In this document: one piece after another, positions 8,599 to 15,852 of the stretch
How the letters are laid out: every line of letters starts with the position of its first letter
How positions within the stretch are numbered: the stretch's first letter is position 1
Source of the DNA: an uncultured Lachnospiraceae bacterium
GTDB lineage: Bacteria > Bacillota > Clostridia > Lachnospirales > Lachnospiraceae
Assembly: GCA_945834545.1 (NCBI GenBank)
Contig: CAMAHO010000013.1
Span: 1 to 22,591, forward strand
Direction: 5' to 3'
DNA length: 22,591 bases
The notes under the pieces: model-generated
The model's input: the letters and a program-made list of their open reading frames with translations, nothing else
The model's database searches: none
What the model was told of the DNA's origin: nothing
Made by a program: the position numbers and the translations under genes

Positions 8599-10404
8599 TT
8601 AACCATTCTCTATTACTTCATTTGCTTTCTTTTTTACAATAGCATAGGCATATGTACAAACTACCGGCATATCCACGCAATAGATTCGAATCTCATAAAC
8701 CCCCTCTTTGGCAGGTGCTGTGTAAACACCCTCCGCAGTGATTTCACCGCTTCCCGGCTCTGTCATTTCATAGGCTACTGCATAGCTTTCCATGTTGTTG
8801 CATTTTACTTCAAAGAAGTAACTCTCCTTGGGGCTCAGCACCACAGTAGGGGTGACCGCTACAATACTTCTGTCGCTGACATCCTCGGGCAATCCCGTGT
8901 TCTTTTCGGAGGGGAACTTCACAGCCACCCAGCGATAGGTCAAAACCAGGTAATCAACATTCTGAAGTAACCTGGCAGCTACCATAAAGCTACCCTTATC
9001 ATTCATAACCTTCACAGCCGTTTCTACATTGACATCGGTTTTATAGTGTCCTTCAAAGAGGTCGGGATTTCCATAAATTGTATTCTTAGTTTCCGTTCCT
9101 AATGCAGAATCTTCTGAGATATATTCATACCCAATTTCCACATACACATTTCCTTTTCCAAGGCCGTGGATAATCTCTCCGGAATAGCAGATATCTCCTT
9201 TTTTTGCAGCACTTCCAAGAGGTATCTCTAAGATTCCCGTGGCAATCTTGGGTTCTGCCGCATTTGGGCTGTCTTGGGGACCTGCACTGGGCTTGGTTCC
9301 CACAAAGGCCTGCCTTTTTCCTTTGTCGTTTTCCTTGGAGTAATATGCCAGGTACTCGTGCCTTTTGGCATGCTGGGCAGGGGAAGCAATAAACTTTTTG
9401 ATATGATTCTCCACCACTTCCTCAATCAGATACGCACTGTCTGTTCTGACCAGCTTTAAATCGGCAAGGCGGATGTAATCCTTTATCTCCCCCATGCCCT
9501 GCATTTCCAGGTTCAAACGCCCAATTTCACGGTTTACCAGTTCCCTGGGCTGTAAATCCACCAGCATAATATTCATAGTAAGAGAGGACACTGCTACCGC
9601 GTCATGCCCGTCTACTGTAGCCTGCATACTGTCACTCTTTAACACGATATCCGTTTCCGACATGGAAACATCCTGTACCTGCATCCAATATTCTTTCTCC
9701 AGGCTCTCTCTCTCCTTCAGAGAAATATCGGAAAGTTCCACCGTAAGCTCGTGTTCTCCCTCCTCGGTGCATAAGGCAGGTGTCTGCAGCACGCAGCTTA
9801 AGGAAAGTCTCTTTTCCTGGTTTGACAGCTTTGTGACCTTGACCGCCAGCTTTAGGGGATTTTCTCTGCAGGCATTTGCCGGAACCACCAGTTCCACCAG
9901 GAAATCTTCAGTTTCCATGAGGACTCCCTTTGCTAAGAATTCGCTCTGCATCTCAAAACCGCTTTGGGCATCCACACTATCCATCAAAAACAACTGATAT
10001 CCCTCTGTGATGCGGTTATACTCGTACTCTTTATCCATATTCTGGCTGTTTAATGCATATACGGTATGGGCCTCTTTTTCCTTGTAGCGCAAGCACAGAC
10101 TGGCGCAGTTGGTTTTCAGCTGGTCAAAACCTTCGATCGCAGATAATTTCTTAACTACGGAAGACTCCACAATAATCTCTCTTCCAAGGCCATCAATAGC
10201 CGCACCGCTTTCTACCAACAAGGAAAGATCATCCAGACTGAACACCCCGCATCCGCAGATGATTCCTGCGCCGAACATCATGTTGTTCATAAAACGTCTT
10301 TTGTTATTAAAATAGGTTTGTTCTGCCAAAAAATCTGCACTGGTAAGCATTTTCCCGGGATAATACCGGTTTCTTTCGAATGGATACACTTGATTATTGT
10401 TCAT
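8599..10404 (-). CDS. Contractile-injection-locus-type protein with C-terminal Ig-like domain
   Basis: The chosen start gives 601 aa. It is set by GAGGAA at 10411-10416, about eight bases before the ATG at 10404; upstream in-frame ATGs at 10410 and 10446 have poorer spacing. The N-terminus carries YYPGKMLTSADFLAEQTYF, then NNKRRFMNNMMFGAGIICGCGV, a pattern I associate with proteins encoded in extracellular contractile injection system (phage-tail-like) loci. There is no signal peptide or TM helix. The middle (about 60-500) is beta-rich and unrecognised. The last 85 or so residues look like a bacterial Ig-like domain (GEITAEGVYTAPAKEGVYEI). It is the first gene of the minus-strand operon. The link to contractile injection systems is from memory of the motif, at moderate certainty. 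No sheath, tube or baseplate gene lies in the window; they would be expected beyond the left edge if the idea is right. Confidence 0.65.
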   Translation of the reverse strand: MNNNQVYPFERNRYYPGKMLTSADFLAEQTYFNNKRRFMNNMMFGAGIICGCGVFSLDDLSLLVESGAAIDGLGREIIVESSVVKKLSAIEGFDQLKTNCASLCLRYKEKEAHTVYALNSQNMDKEYEYNRITEGYQLFLMDSVDAQSGFEMQSEFLAKGVLMETEDFLVELVVPANACRENPLKLAVKVTKLSNQEKRLSLSCVLQTPALCTEEGEHELTVELSDISLKERESLEKEYWMQVQDVSMSETDIVLKSDSMQATVDGHDAVAVSSLTMNIMLVDLQPRELVNREIGRLNLEMQGMGEIKDYIRLADLKLVRTDSAYLIEEVVENHIKKFIASPAQHAKRHEYLAYYSKENDKGKRQAFVGTKPSAGPQDSPNAAEPKIATGILEIPLGSAAKKGDICYSGEIIHGLGKGNVYVEIGYEYISEDSALGTETKNTIYGNPDLFEGHYKTDVNVETAVKVMNDKGSFMVAARLLQNVDYLVLTYRWVAVKFPSEKNTGLPEDVSDRSIVAVTPTVVLSPKESYFFEVKCNNMESYAVAYEMTEPGSGEITAEGVYTAPAKEGVYEIRIYCVDMPVVCTYAYAIVKKKANEVIENG

Positions 10405-10462
10405 ACTCATTTCCTCGCCCATAGATATTTTTAACCATAAGCCCACTAGGCTATCATTTCTT

Positions 10463-10491
10463 ATATTATCATTTCATACATCCGTATTCAA
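10463..10491 (-). promoter_or_regulatory. Putative promoter of the six-gene operon
   Basis: On the minus strand a -35-like TTGAAT (10486-10491) is followed after 17 bases by a -10-like TAATAT (10463-10468). Each matches the sigma-A consensus at 4 of 6 positions, as expected for an activator-dependent promoter. Two direct repeats lie just upstream, and the operon's first start codon is about 58 bases downstream. Confidence 0.45.
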
Positions 10492-10500
10492 CAAACATGG

Positions 10501-10532
10501 CGCTAAACGACATTAAATCGCGCTAAAACGAC
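10501..10532. promoter_or_regulatory. Tandem direct repeat, candidate LytTR operator
   Basis: CGCTAAACGAC (10501-10511) recurs as CGCTAAAACGAC (10521-10532). On the minus strand, toward the operon, both copies read GTCGTTT followed by AGCG, 21 bp apart, i.e. two helical turns. LytTR-domain regulators typically bind two roughly 9-bp direct repeats containing GTT spaced about this way. The pair ends 10 bp upstream of the putative -35. The adjacent upstream gene encodes a LytTR protein. Confidence 0.5.
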
Positions 10533-10537
10533 AACAG

Positions 10538-10572
10538 TAAAAACTGGAAAAGACCGGATTGTTTTCCGGTCT
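10538..10572 (-). terminator. Intrinsic terminator of the LytTR-PAS gene
   Basis: An 8-bp perfect stem AGACCGGA/TCCGGTCT (10551-10558 and 10565-10572) encloses a 6-base loop. On the minus strand it is followed by TTTCCAGTTTTTA. It lies about 20 bp after the regulator's stop and upstream of the operon promoter, so it should separate the two transcription units. Confidence 0.7.
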
Positions 10573-10591
10573 CTTCTTTGAGTTTCGTTTG

Positions 10592-11353
10592 CTATTTTTT
10601 TCTTGTATCAGTGATATTGGCAACCGTATCGAGTTGACTCAAGTCCAATAAGATGCATCCACAATGCCCCTTAAAGGTGGGAAAGCAGATTACCTTCAGA
10701 TTCTTGTCCACCTCCGAGCTGTAATCAATGACCTCCAGGGTTTCTTCGTATAAGGCTGTTCGCTCGTAGCTTTTCAACCACTTTTCATCCATGTCCGGAA
10801 ACACAGTCTTAAAGGAGTTGCCAATCAGCTCCTCCAGGGTATGATTTTCCAACTCTGCAAGGGCTTGATTTCCGTATCGAAAAATCCAGTCAATGGCTCT
10901 ATCATCCTCATCATACACCATCTCAATATCGGTGAAAGCGATAGGAAGGTTGTCAAAGCAGGCATAGTGCCTTCTGTATTCCTCCTCATTGGAGGGCTCT
11001 CCCTCTCCCTTCGCGCTAAGCACACTCTTCATTTGCTTTTCCTGAAATTGTCTGATGATTTCTCGTTTCTTTCTCTTTGTATATTCCAGCTTCTCCCCAT
11101 TGCTCAGATTAATAGTATCTGTTATATCATGAATGGCTCTGACTGCCACAATACACCCCCGGTGTACCTTGATAAAGTCATCCCCAAGCCTTTGCTCCAA
11201 CAAACTAAGGGACATCCTGGTCTTGTAGACAGCGCCACCTATCACATGAATCTCTATATTTTTATCGCTAGTCAGAAGATACATGACAGACAAGGTATTT
11301 AAAACTACTTCTTTCCTGTCAGATATCACTGTTATATAACCGTTCTCCTGCAT
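10592..11353 (-). CDS. LytTR-PAS transcriptional regulator
   Basis: The 253-aa protein starts at the ATG at 11353, which has AGGGG seven bases upstream; an in-frame start at 11404 lacks such a site and overlaps the promoter region. Residues about 1-100 form a LytTR DNA-binding domain, with the characteristic LLEQRLGDDFIKVHRGCIVA (51-70) and VRAIHDI. Residues about 128-245 look like a PAS domain (NLPIAFTDIEMVYDEDD, FRYGNQALAEL, LEELIGNSFKTVFPD), which usually senses a small ligand or mediates dimerisation. There is no receiver domain, so it is probably not a classical two-component response regulator; the PAS domain would be the input. The DNA-binding domain is N-terminal, the reverse of the usual layout. 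Its position just upstream of the operon with the 21-bp repeats makes it the likely local regulator. Confidence 0.85.
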   Translation of the reverse strand: MQENGYITVISDRKEVVLNTLSVMYLLTSDKNIEIHVIGGAVYKTRMSLSLLEQRLGDDFIKVHRGCIVAVRAIHDITDTINLSNGEKLEYTKRKKREIIRQFQEKQMKSVLSAKGEGEPSNEEEYRRHYACFDNLPIAFTDIEMVYDEDDRAIDWIFRYGNQALAELENHTLEELIGNSFKTVFPDMDEKWLKSYERTALYEETLEVIDYSSEVDKNLKVICFPTFKGHCGCILLDLSQLDTVANITDTRKK

Positions 11354-11390
11354 AATCGTTCCCCTTTGTCTACCTAGCAATGTTGTTTTC

Positions 11391-11396
11391 ATTATA
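11391..11396 (-). promoter_or_regulatory. Putative -10 element of the LytTR-PAS gene
   Basis: The minus strand reads TATAAT exactly here, 37 bases before the regulator's ATG. No convincing -35 lies 16-18 bases upstream, so the promoter may be weak or activator-dependent. Confidence 0.35.
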
Positions 11397-11562
11397 AACA
11401 TCACTACATTGCATCATATCATATTTTTATTTCTGCGAACAGTTTTTTATTCATTTTAATTTGCCGCGGGCTTTCCCGAAAGATGGCAGTTTCCATCTGT
11501 GCAAAAGCAGTCCACTTGTGCTATACTATAGTTCATGGAAGAAAACTACAGGAGGTATTCTC

Positions 11563-11907
11563 ATGGCAAAGAAAAACACCTGTCCCGTATGTATGACCAA
11601 AATGAAGCTTCATTCTGACGGGCATACCCTAATCTGTCCAGAATGTGGATACAAACTTTGCGACCATTCCTATACGGATCGAAGCTTATTTTCTGAGGAT
11701 CATTATCACTCAGATTATGTAACCTACAACAAGCCTACCCCGAGTTCAGTTTCCCCTCGCCCGACACCGCAACGTGGCGATTTCGTTCAAAACGGTTCTG
11801 GTTACCAGAAGAACGCCCAAAAAACGGGAAAGAAAAAACATTCGGGTTGGGAGCTCTTTTTCATAATTATGTTCATCGTGTACCTCATAATACTCTCTCA
11901 ACAATAA
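11563..11907 (+). CDS. Small zinc-ribbon membrane protein
   Basis: The 114-aa protein starts at the ATG at 11563, directed by AGGAGGT (11550-11556) with about six bases of spacing; an upstream in-frame start has no ribosome binding site. Residues 7-30 form a zinc ribbon with two CxxC knuckles (CPVC and CPEC), followed by a His/Tyr/Ser-rich stretch and a Pro/Ser-rich linker. A C-terminal TM helix (about 95-112, LFFIIMFIVYLIIL) anchors it as a tail-anchored protein with the ribbon in the cytoplasm. It precedes the CapA-family gene by 18 bp on the same strand, so the two probably share a transcript. Function unknown. Confidence 0.75.
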   Translation: MAKKNTCPVCMTKMKLHSDGHTLICPECGYKLCDHSYTDRSLFSEDHYHSDYVTYNKPTPSSVSPRPTPQRGDFVQNGSGYQKNAQKTGKKKHSGWELFFIIMFIVYLIILSQQ

Positions 11908-11925
11908 ACACAAGGAGAAATCAGA

Positions 11926-13374
11926 ATGAAACGAAACACCAAAAAGCGGTTTCTTTGCGCGTTAAGTCTTCTTATCTGTGTCCTACTGGGAGGATGTATT
12001 TGGCTTCTTCTGGATGACAGATGTATGGTATCAACTGCCTATGTCACAAATGATAGTTCTCAAATCATAAATCCTTTGGCAGAACAGATAACCATCTCTT
12101 CAGCTGCCAGTAATGTAGTAGCTACCCCAACAGACACAACCATACCGCTTCCAGAACAGAAAGGCGAAGCTACCTCCAAAACAGACGCAAGCCCCTCTGT
12201 TACCCAGTCCGTCACTCTCATGGCTGTTGGCGATAATTTGATGCACAATGCTTTGGTTCGAGGAGGGCTGCAGGAGGACGGAACCTACAACTACGACAAG
12301 TTCTATGAAGGGATAGCCTTGCCTCTGTCCTATGCAGACATCAAGGTCATCAACCAGGAAACCATCCTCGGCGGAGATTATCTTCCTCTCCAAGGGTATC
12401 CCCGTTTCAACTCCCCTACGGGCTTAGGGGACAGCCTTCTTAGAAGCGGTTTCAATGTTGTCCTGCATGCCAGCAATCATGCTGCCGATATGGGACAGGA
12501 AGGCTTATATAACTGTGTCTCCTATTGGAGAAATCATCCGGAGGCCTTAATGGTGGGCATTAACGATGGTATGCCCATTTCCACCAACCTCACCATCTCC
12601 GAAGACAAGGTGCCCATCGCTACAAGCGGTATCGGCTCTGCCCTTCCAACCGGAACCAAGTCCGAGGACTCCATCCCAATCCTGACAGTGAAAGGGTATC
12701 GTTTTGCCATTTTAAATTATACCTACAGTCCTAATATGGAAATCATCCCGAAAAACATTCAAGGGCACCTGAACATCCTATGTGACTGGGATAAAAACAC
12801 CGGTGCCATCTCCTTTACCAAGCTGAATCCTCAGGTAATAGAGGATATCCGGGCAGCAAAGGAAGTAGCGGATGCGGTCATCGTCTTCCCCCACTGGGGC
12901 ATTGAATATCAGACCAAGCCCTCTGTCTACCAGAAGGAATGGGCTCAGGCTATGGCGGATGCCGGTGCAGACTTAATTATCGGTACCCACCCCCATGTAT
13001 GTCAGCCTATCGAATGGCTGACCGCAGAGGACGGTTCTTCCTGTCTATGCTATTACTCCCTTGGAAATTATGTTTCCACCCAACGGGATCCTATCAGTAT
13101 GCTGGAGGGTCTGGCCTGGGTGACCTTTACAGAAACCGAACACGGTTTAGAGATACTTCCTGATACGACAGGCGTTTTTCCTATCATAAATCAATACCGA
13201 TACAACCCTCTGCGGTTTGACTATGTCTACTTTCTGGAAGACTATACGCCTGAAATTGCCTCAAAGCACGGTATTCCACAGTGGGGCAATGGCAAAATGG
13301 ATATCGACCAGCTCCATGAATGGGTGTCAGAAATCTTCGGCGATATGGCACTGTTAAAGAAGGATGTATTTTAG
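11926..13374 (+). CDS. CapA/PgsA-family membrane-anchored metallophosphatase-like protein
   Basis: The 482-aa protein has an N-terminal hydrophobic segment (about 9-29) containing LLGGC, so it is either a lipoprotein with Cys24 or TM-anchored, followed by a Ser/Thr-rich linker to about residue 95. The remainder is the CapA family domain (poly-gamma-glutamate capsule biosynthesis; calcineurin-like metallophosphoesterase fold). Visible motifs are VGDNLMHN (101-108), NQETILGG (143-150), HASNHAADMG (181-190), FPHWGIEY (321-328), GTHPHVCQPIEW (353-364) and YYSLGNYVS. The metal-ligand type Asp, Asn and His residues are all present, so activity is plausible. The substrate is unknown: no other capsule-synthesis genes (capB, capC) are nearby, so a poly-gamma-glutamate role is not supported. 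AAGGAG precedes the ATG. The TAG stop lies inside the first bases of the large inverted repeat that follows. Confidence 0.88.
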   Translation: MKRNTKKRFLCALSLLICVLLGGCIWLLLDDRCMVSTAYVTNDSSQIINPLAEQITISSAASNVVATPTDTTIPLPEQKGEATSKTDASPSVTQSVTLMAVGDNLMHNALVRGGLQEDGTYNYDKFYEGIALPLSYADIKVINQETILGGDYLPLQGYPRFNSPTGLGDSLLRSGFNVVLHASNHAADMGQEGLYNCVSYWRNHPEALMVGINDGMPISTNLTISEDKVPIATSGIGSALPTGTKSEDSIPILTVKGYRFAILNYTYSPNMEIIPKNIQGHLNILCDWDKNTGAISFTKLNPQVIEDIRAAKEVADAVIVFPHWGIEYQTKPSVYQKEWAQAMADAGADLIIGTHPHVCQPIEWLTAEDGSSCLCYYSLGNYVSTQRDPISMLEGLAWVTFTETEHGLEILPDTTGVFPIINQYRYNPLRFDYVYFLEDYTPEIASKHGIPQWGNGKMDIDQLHEWVSEIFGDMALLKKDVF

Positions 13375-13661
13375 GGACGGGGTTTTTTGTTGCCCATCTC
13401 TGTCCCCTGTGTTGCTGCTTATAATAACTCCCCTATGGGACTAGCGTGCCCCCAAGGATTATATATTTATAACCAGACCGTGTAGCACCGTCGGCACTTA
13501 GCGAGCGTATTGTGCTCGCTTACGTACCGCTACGGTGCGATTCGAGCGAAAGCGCGTCTGGATATAAATATATAATCCTTGGGGGCACACTAGTCCCATA
13601 TGAAGCAAACAAAGCAACAACATAGGGGACAGAGATGGGCAACAAAAAACCCCGTCCCTAA
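13371..13661. repeat. REPIN/MITE-like 291-bp near-perfect inverted repeat
   Basis: The first 38 bases (13371-13408, starting TTAGGGACGGGGTTTTTTG) are an exact reverse complement of the last 38 (13624-13661). A second inner pair (13435-13478 and 13556-13599) matches over 44 bases with two mismatches. The 77-base centre folds again, with GCACCGT/ACGGTGC (13485-13491, 13532-13538) enclosing GCGAGC/GCTCGC (13501-13506, 13514-13519). The whole element could form one very long hairpin or cruciform. It fills the gap between the convergent capA and NlpC/P60 genes and presents G-rich/T-tract terminator-like ends in both directions. No ORF or transposase is inside. A solo relative of the end unit lies at 18733-18776. 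This organisation resembles REPINs (two REP units in inverted orientation) mobilised by a transposase encoded elsewhere; that is inference. Confidence 0.85.
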
Positions 13662-13663
13662 TG

Positions 13664-14959
13664 CTATCCAATTCGTTTTATTCCCAGTATGTTGTCATAA
13701 TATAAGTCACTGTACTTCACTCCGCCCTTAGGGGTAGAGGAGTGGATGATTTGGTTATCACCGGCATAGATGGCTACGTGCGTACATTTGCCGCCCTTCT
13801 TTCCATAGCAGACAATGTCACCTACGCAGATTTCATCAATCGAGACAAGGGTTCCGTCAGAAGACAACTGCCCTCCCGGGGTGCGGGATAAGCTGTAACC
13901 AAATTCCTTGAAAAGAAGGCTGGTAAAACCGGAGCAGTCTGTTCCGCCGGATAGTGTGCTTCCGCCGTGTACATACTTGTTACCTAAATACTGCTTGGCT
14001 AACTCTAAAACCTGACTCCCTAACTCTGATCCATCCTGCAGGATGACTACAGGGGCAATATACTCAGGTGTCTCATTCTGCTCCTCCTTGGATTCTGTGG
14101 CTTGTTCTCTGAGCGCCTTCTCCTCTTCCTCGCGTTTCTTAAGTTCTGCCAGTCGTCTGGCGTTTTCCCGCTCTTCCTCCAGAGAAATCGCATAGGTAAA
14201 CTGTTCTTCCCTTTGTACATAGGCGGCGTAAACATAACCGCTCTTTCCCTCAGAATACTCTATCTTAAGCCATTCCCCTAAATCCTCCAAGATTGGGGCT
14301 TTTTCCTCCAGACTCAAATACCCAATCTTTCTTGAGTCAGTAGTAGCCTCCTTACGCACATTCAGTTTCGTCACCCTGGAGACTGCATAGCGAGTTACAT
14401 ATTCGTCAATCACCTCCACAGCAGCATCCCCATACAGGAAATATTCCGCCTTGATATAGCCTTCCACAGAACCGGATAGAATGTGGAACCAATCCTTATT
14501 CTCTCCCACCGTCTCTAAAATCTGAGCTACAGCCCCGTGATACAGCTTTCCCAGCTTCTTTCCCTCTGTGGAGGGGATATCCCGTACATTGACGTACCCG
14601 GTGACATTGGAAATGGCAAAGTCGGCATACTCACTTTCCAAGCCTGCAGCTGCTACAGCAGCACCTACTTCTCCCATCAACTCCTCATTCGCCTCCGGTA
14701 TCTCTTCGTGCACTGTGTTCTCTCCTGAAAGCTCACTCTCCGGTACCTTTGGTTCACTGGTCAGAAACGCCATAGCCTGTGTGGAAGCTACCTGCTCCTC
14801 GCGCAAGGGTACCGCAACCTTTGCATCCGCCTCTGTCATGGTATCCTCCACAGTTTCTGCTGTCACTGCTGCGCTTGCTGTATATTCACTTGTCTCACTA
14901 TAGAAATACAAAATGCCTGCAATCAAAATCAGGCATCCCGCTTGAATTACTCTTTTCAC
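13664..14959 (-). CDS. Secreted SH3b-NlpC/P60 peptidoglycan hydrolase
   Basis: I choose the GTG at 14959 (431 aa) because GGAGAAG lies directly upstream; a TTG at 14971 is possible but poorly supported. An N-terminal hydrophobic helix (about 2-20) is an uncleaved signal or anchor. Two SH3b wall-binding domains follow, at about 114-174 (NVTGYVNVRDIPSTEGKKLG) and 189-248 (VTKLNVRKEATTDSRKIGYL). A Glu/Lys/Arg-rich helical linker (about 262-295) leads to the NlpC/P60 domain (about 310-431). The catalytic triad is visible as Cys342 in GTDCSGF, His394 in THVAIY and His406 in IIHSS. The family cleaves gamma-D-Glu-diaminopimelate bonds in wall peptides, so a role in wall remodelling or cell separation is likely. 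It lies downstream of truA and ends 2 bp from the large inverted repeat. Confidence 0.9.
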   Translation of the reverse strand: MKRVIQAGCLILIAGILYFYSETSEYTASAAVTAETVEDTMTEADAKVAVPLREEQVASTQAMAFLTSEPKVPESELSGENTVHEEIPEANEELMGEVGAAVAAAGLESEYADFAISNVTGYVNVRDIPSTEGKKLGKLYHGAVAQILETVGENKDWFHILSGSVEGYIKAEYFLYGDAAVEVIDEYVTRYAVSRVTKLNVRKEATTDSRKIGYLSLEEKAPILEDLGEWLKIEYSEGKSGYVYAAYVQREEQFTYAISLEEERENARRLAELKKREEEEKALREQATESKEEQNETPEYIAPVVILQDGSELGSQVLELAKQYLGNKYVHGGSTLSGGTDCSGFTSLLFKEFGYSLSRTPGGQLSSDGTLVSIDEICVGDIVCYGKKGGKCTHVAIYAGDNQIIHSSTPKGGVKYSDLYYDNILGIKRIG

Positions 14960-15043
14960 ATTCTTCTCCAACTCTCTAAATACCCTCGAATTGTTTCGTA
15001 CTTTCTCAATTTAAATAACAACTCGCATATCGCCCTTGTGTAC

Positions 15044-15790
15044 TTAAAGAAACCTGTACTGATATAAAAGCAAGCCATGAGCCGGTGCAGTTGGTCCTGC
15101 TGCCGCTCTGTCGCGAGCCTCTAAAATTTCCGCCATATCTTCTGGCTTTCTGCGTCCCATACCCACTTCCATCAGGGTACCTGCAATGATACGAACCATA
15201 TTGTATAGGAAACCGTTGCCACTAACCCATATGACAATCTCTGACCCCTTCTGTTCCACCCGGGCCTCATAGATTCGGCGAACAGTGGTTTCCACCTGGG
15301 CTCCCGTCTGGCAAAAGCTCTTAAAATCATGTTCCCCTTCCAGGTATTTAGCCGCCTCCTGCATGGCAGGTACATCCAGCTTATGATACGTAAAATATCT
15401 GTACTGCCTACCCACAGGCATTGGGAACTCACTCTGATAAATCGTGTAGGTATAGGTTTTCCGACTCTCCACATGCCTAGGGTGCCAATCCAAAGCCACT
15501 TCATAGGACTTCTGAATGCGAATATCCTCCGGAAGGGAACCATTTAATGCATAGGATATCTTCTCGGCAGGAATGGGATGACAGGTATCAAAGACCGCCA
15601 CATTTCCCAAAGCGTGTACTCCGGCATCCGTCCGGCTGGCTCCAATGACGTGAATCTCCTCTCCAAGAAGCTCCGATAAGCACCTGTTTAGTTCACTTTC
15701 AATGGTAATCCCATTGGTTTGGAGCTGCCAACCGTGATACGCCGTTCCGTCATACGCTACTATAAGGCAAACTCGCTTCTTTGCTGCCAT
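15044..15790 (-). CDS. truA: tRNA pseudouridine synthase A
   Basis: The protein isomerises uridines 38-40 in the tRNA anticodon arm. The 248-aa length is normal for the family. The catalytic Asp is Asp55 within GASRTDAGVHALGNV, and the opening AYDGTAYHGWQLQ is a typical TruA N-terminus. Other family segments include FKSFCQTG and NGFLYNMVRIIAGTL. GGAAGAGGT precedes the ATG. It follows ecfT by 62 bp; the ecfA1-ecfA2-ecfT-truA order is conserved in many Firmicutes. Confidence 0.97.
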   Translation of the reverse strand: MAAKKRVCLIVAYDGTAYHGWQLQTNGITIESELNRCLSELLGEEIHVIGASRTDAGVHALGNVAVFDTCHPIPAEKISYALNGSLPEDIRIQKSYEVALDWHPRHVESRKTYTYTIYQSEFPMPVGRQYRYFTYHKLDVPAMQEAAKYLEGEHDFKSFCQTGAQVETTVRRIYEARVEQKGSEIVIWVSGNGFLYNMVRIIAGTLMEVGMGRRKPEDMAEILEARDRAAAGPTAPAHGLLLYQYRFL

Positions 15791-15852
15791 ACCTCTTCCT
15801 TCCTAGATTCAAATTCTGTAATCCAAACAAAGTACCTGCCTATAGGAGGTCT

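Noticed and set aside
9494..9997. Plus-strand 167-codon open frame
   Set aside because: Antisense shadow of the first operon gene; Ser/Thr/Phe-rich composition typical of a reversed reading, no start signal.
10841..11302. Plus-strand 153-codon open frame
   Set aside because: Antisense to the LytTR-PAS gene, with no ribosome binding site or family resemblance.
11354..11404. Longer LytTR protein starting at 11404
   Set aside because: No ribosome binding site; the region contains a TATAAT-like element, and the ATG at 11353 has AGGGG at the right distance.
11926..13374. Poly-gamma-glutamate capsule operon
   Set aside because: CapA-family proteins are widespread without capB/capC, and neither partner is in the window.
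13371..13661. CRISPR array or insertion sequence
   Set aside because: Only one inverted pair is present, no regularly spaced direct repeats, and no transposase frame.
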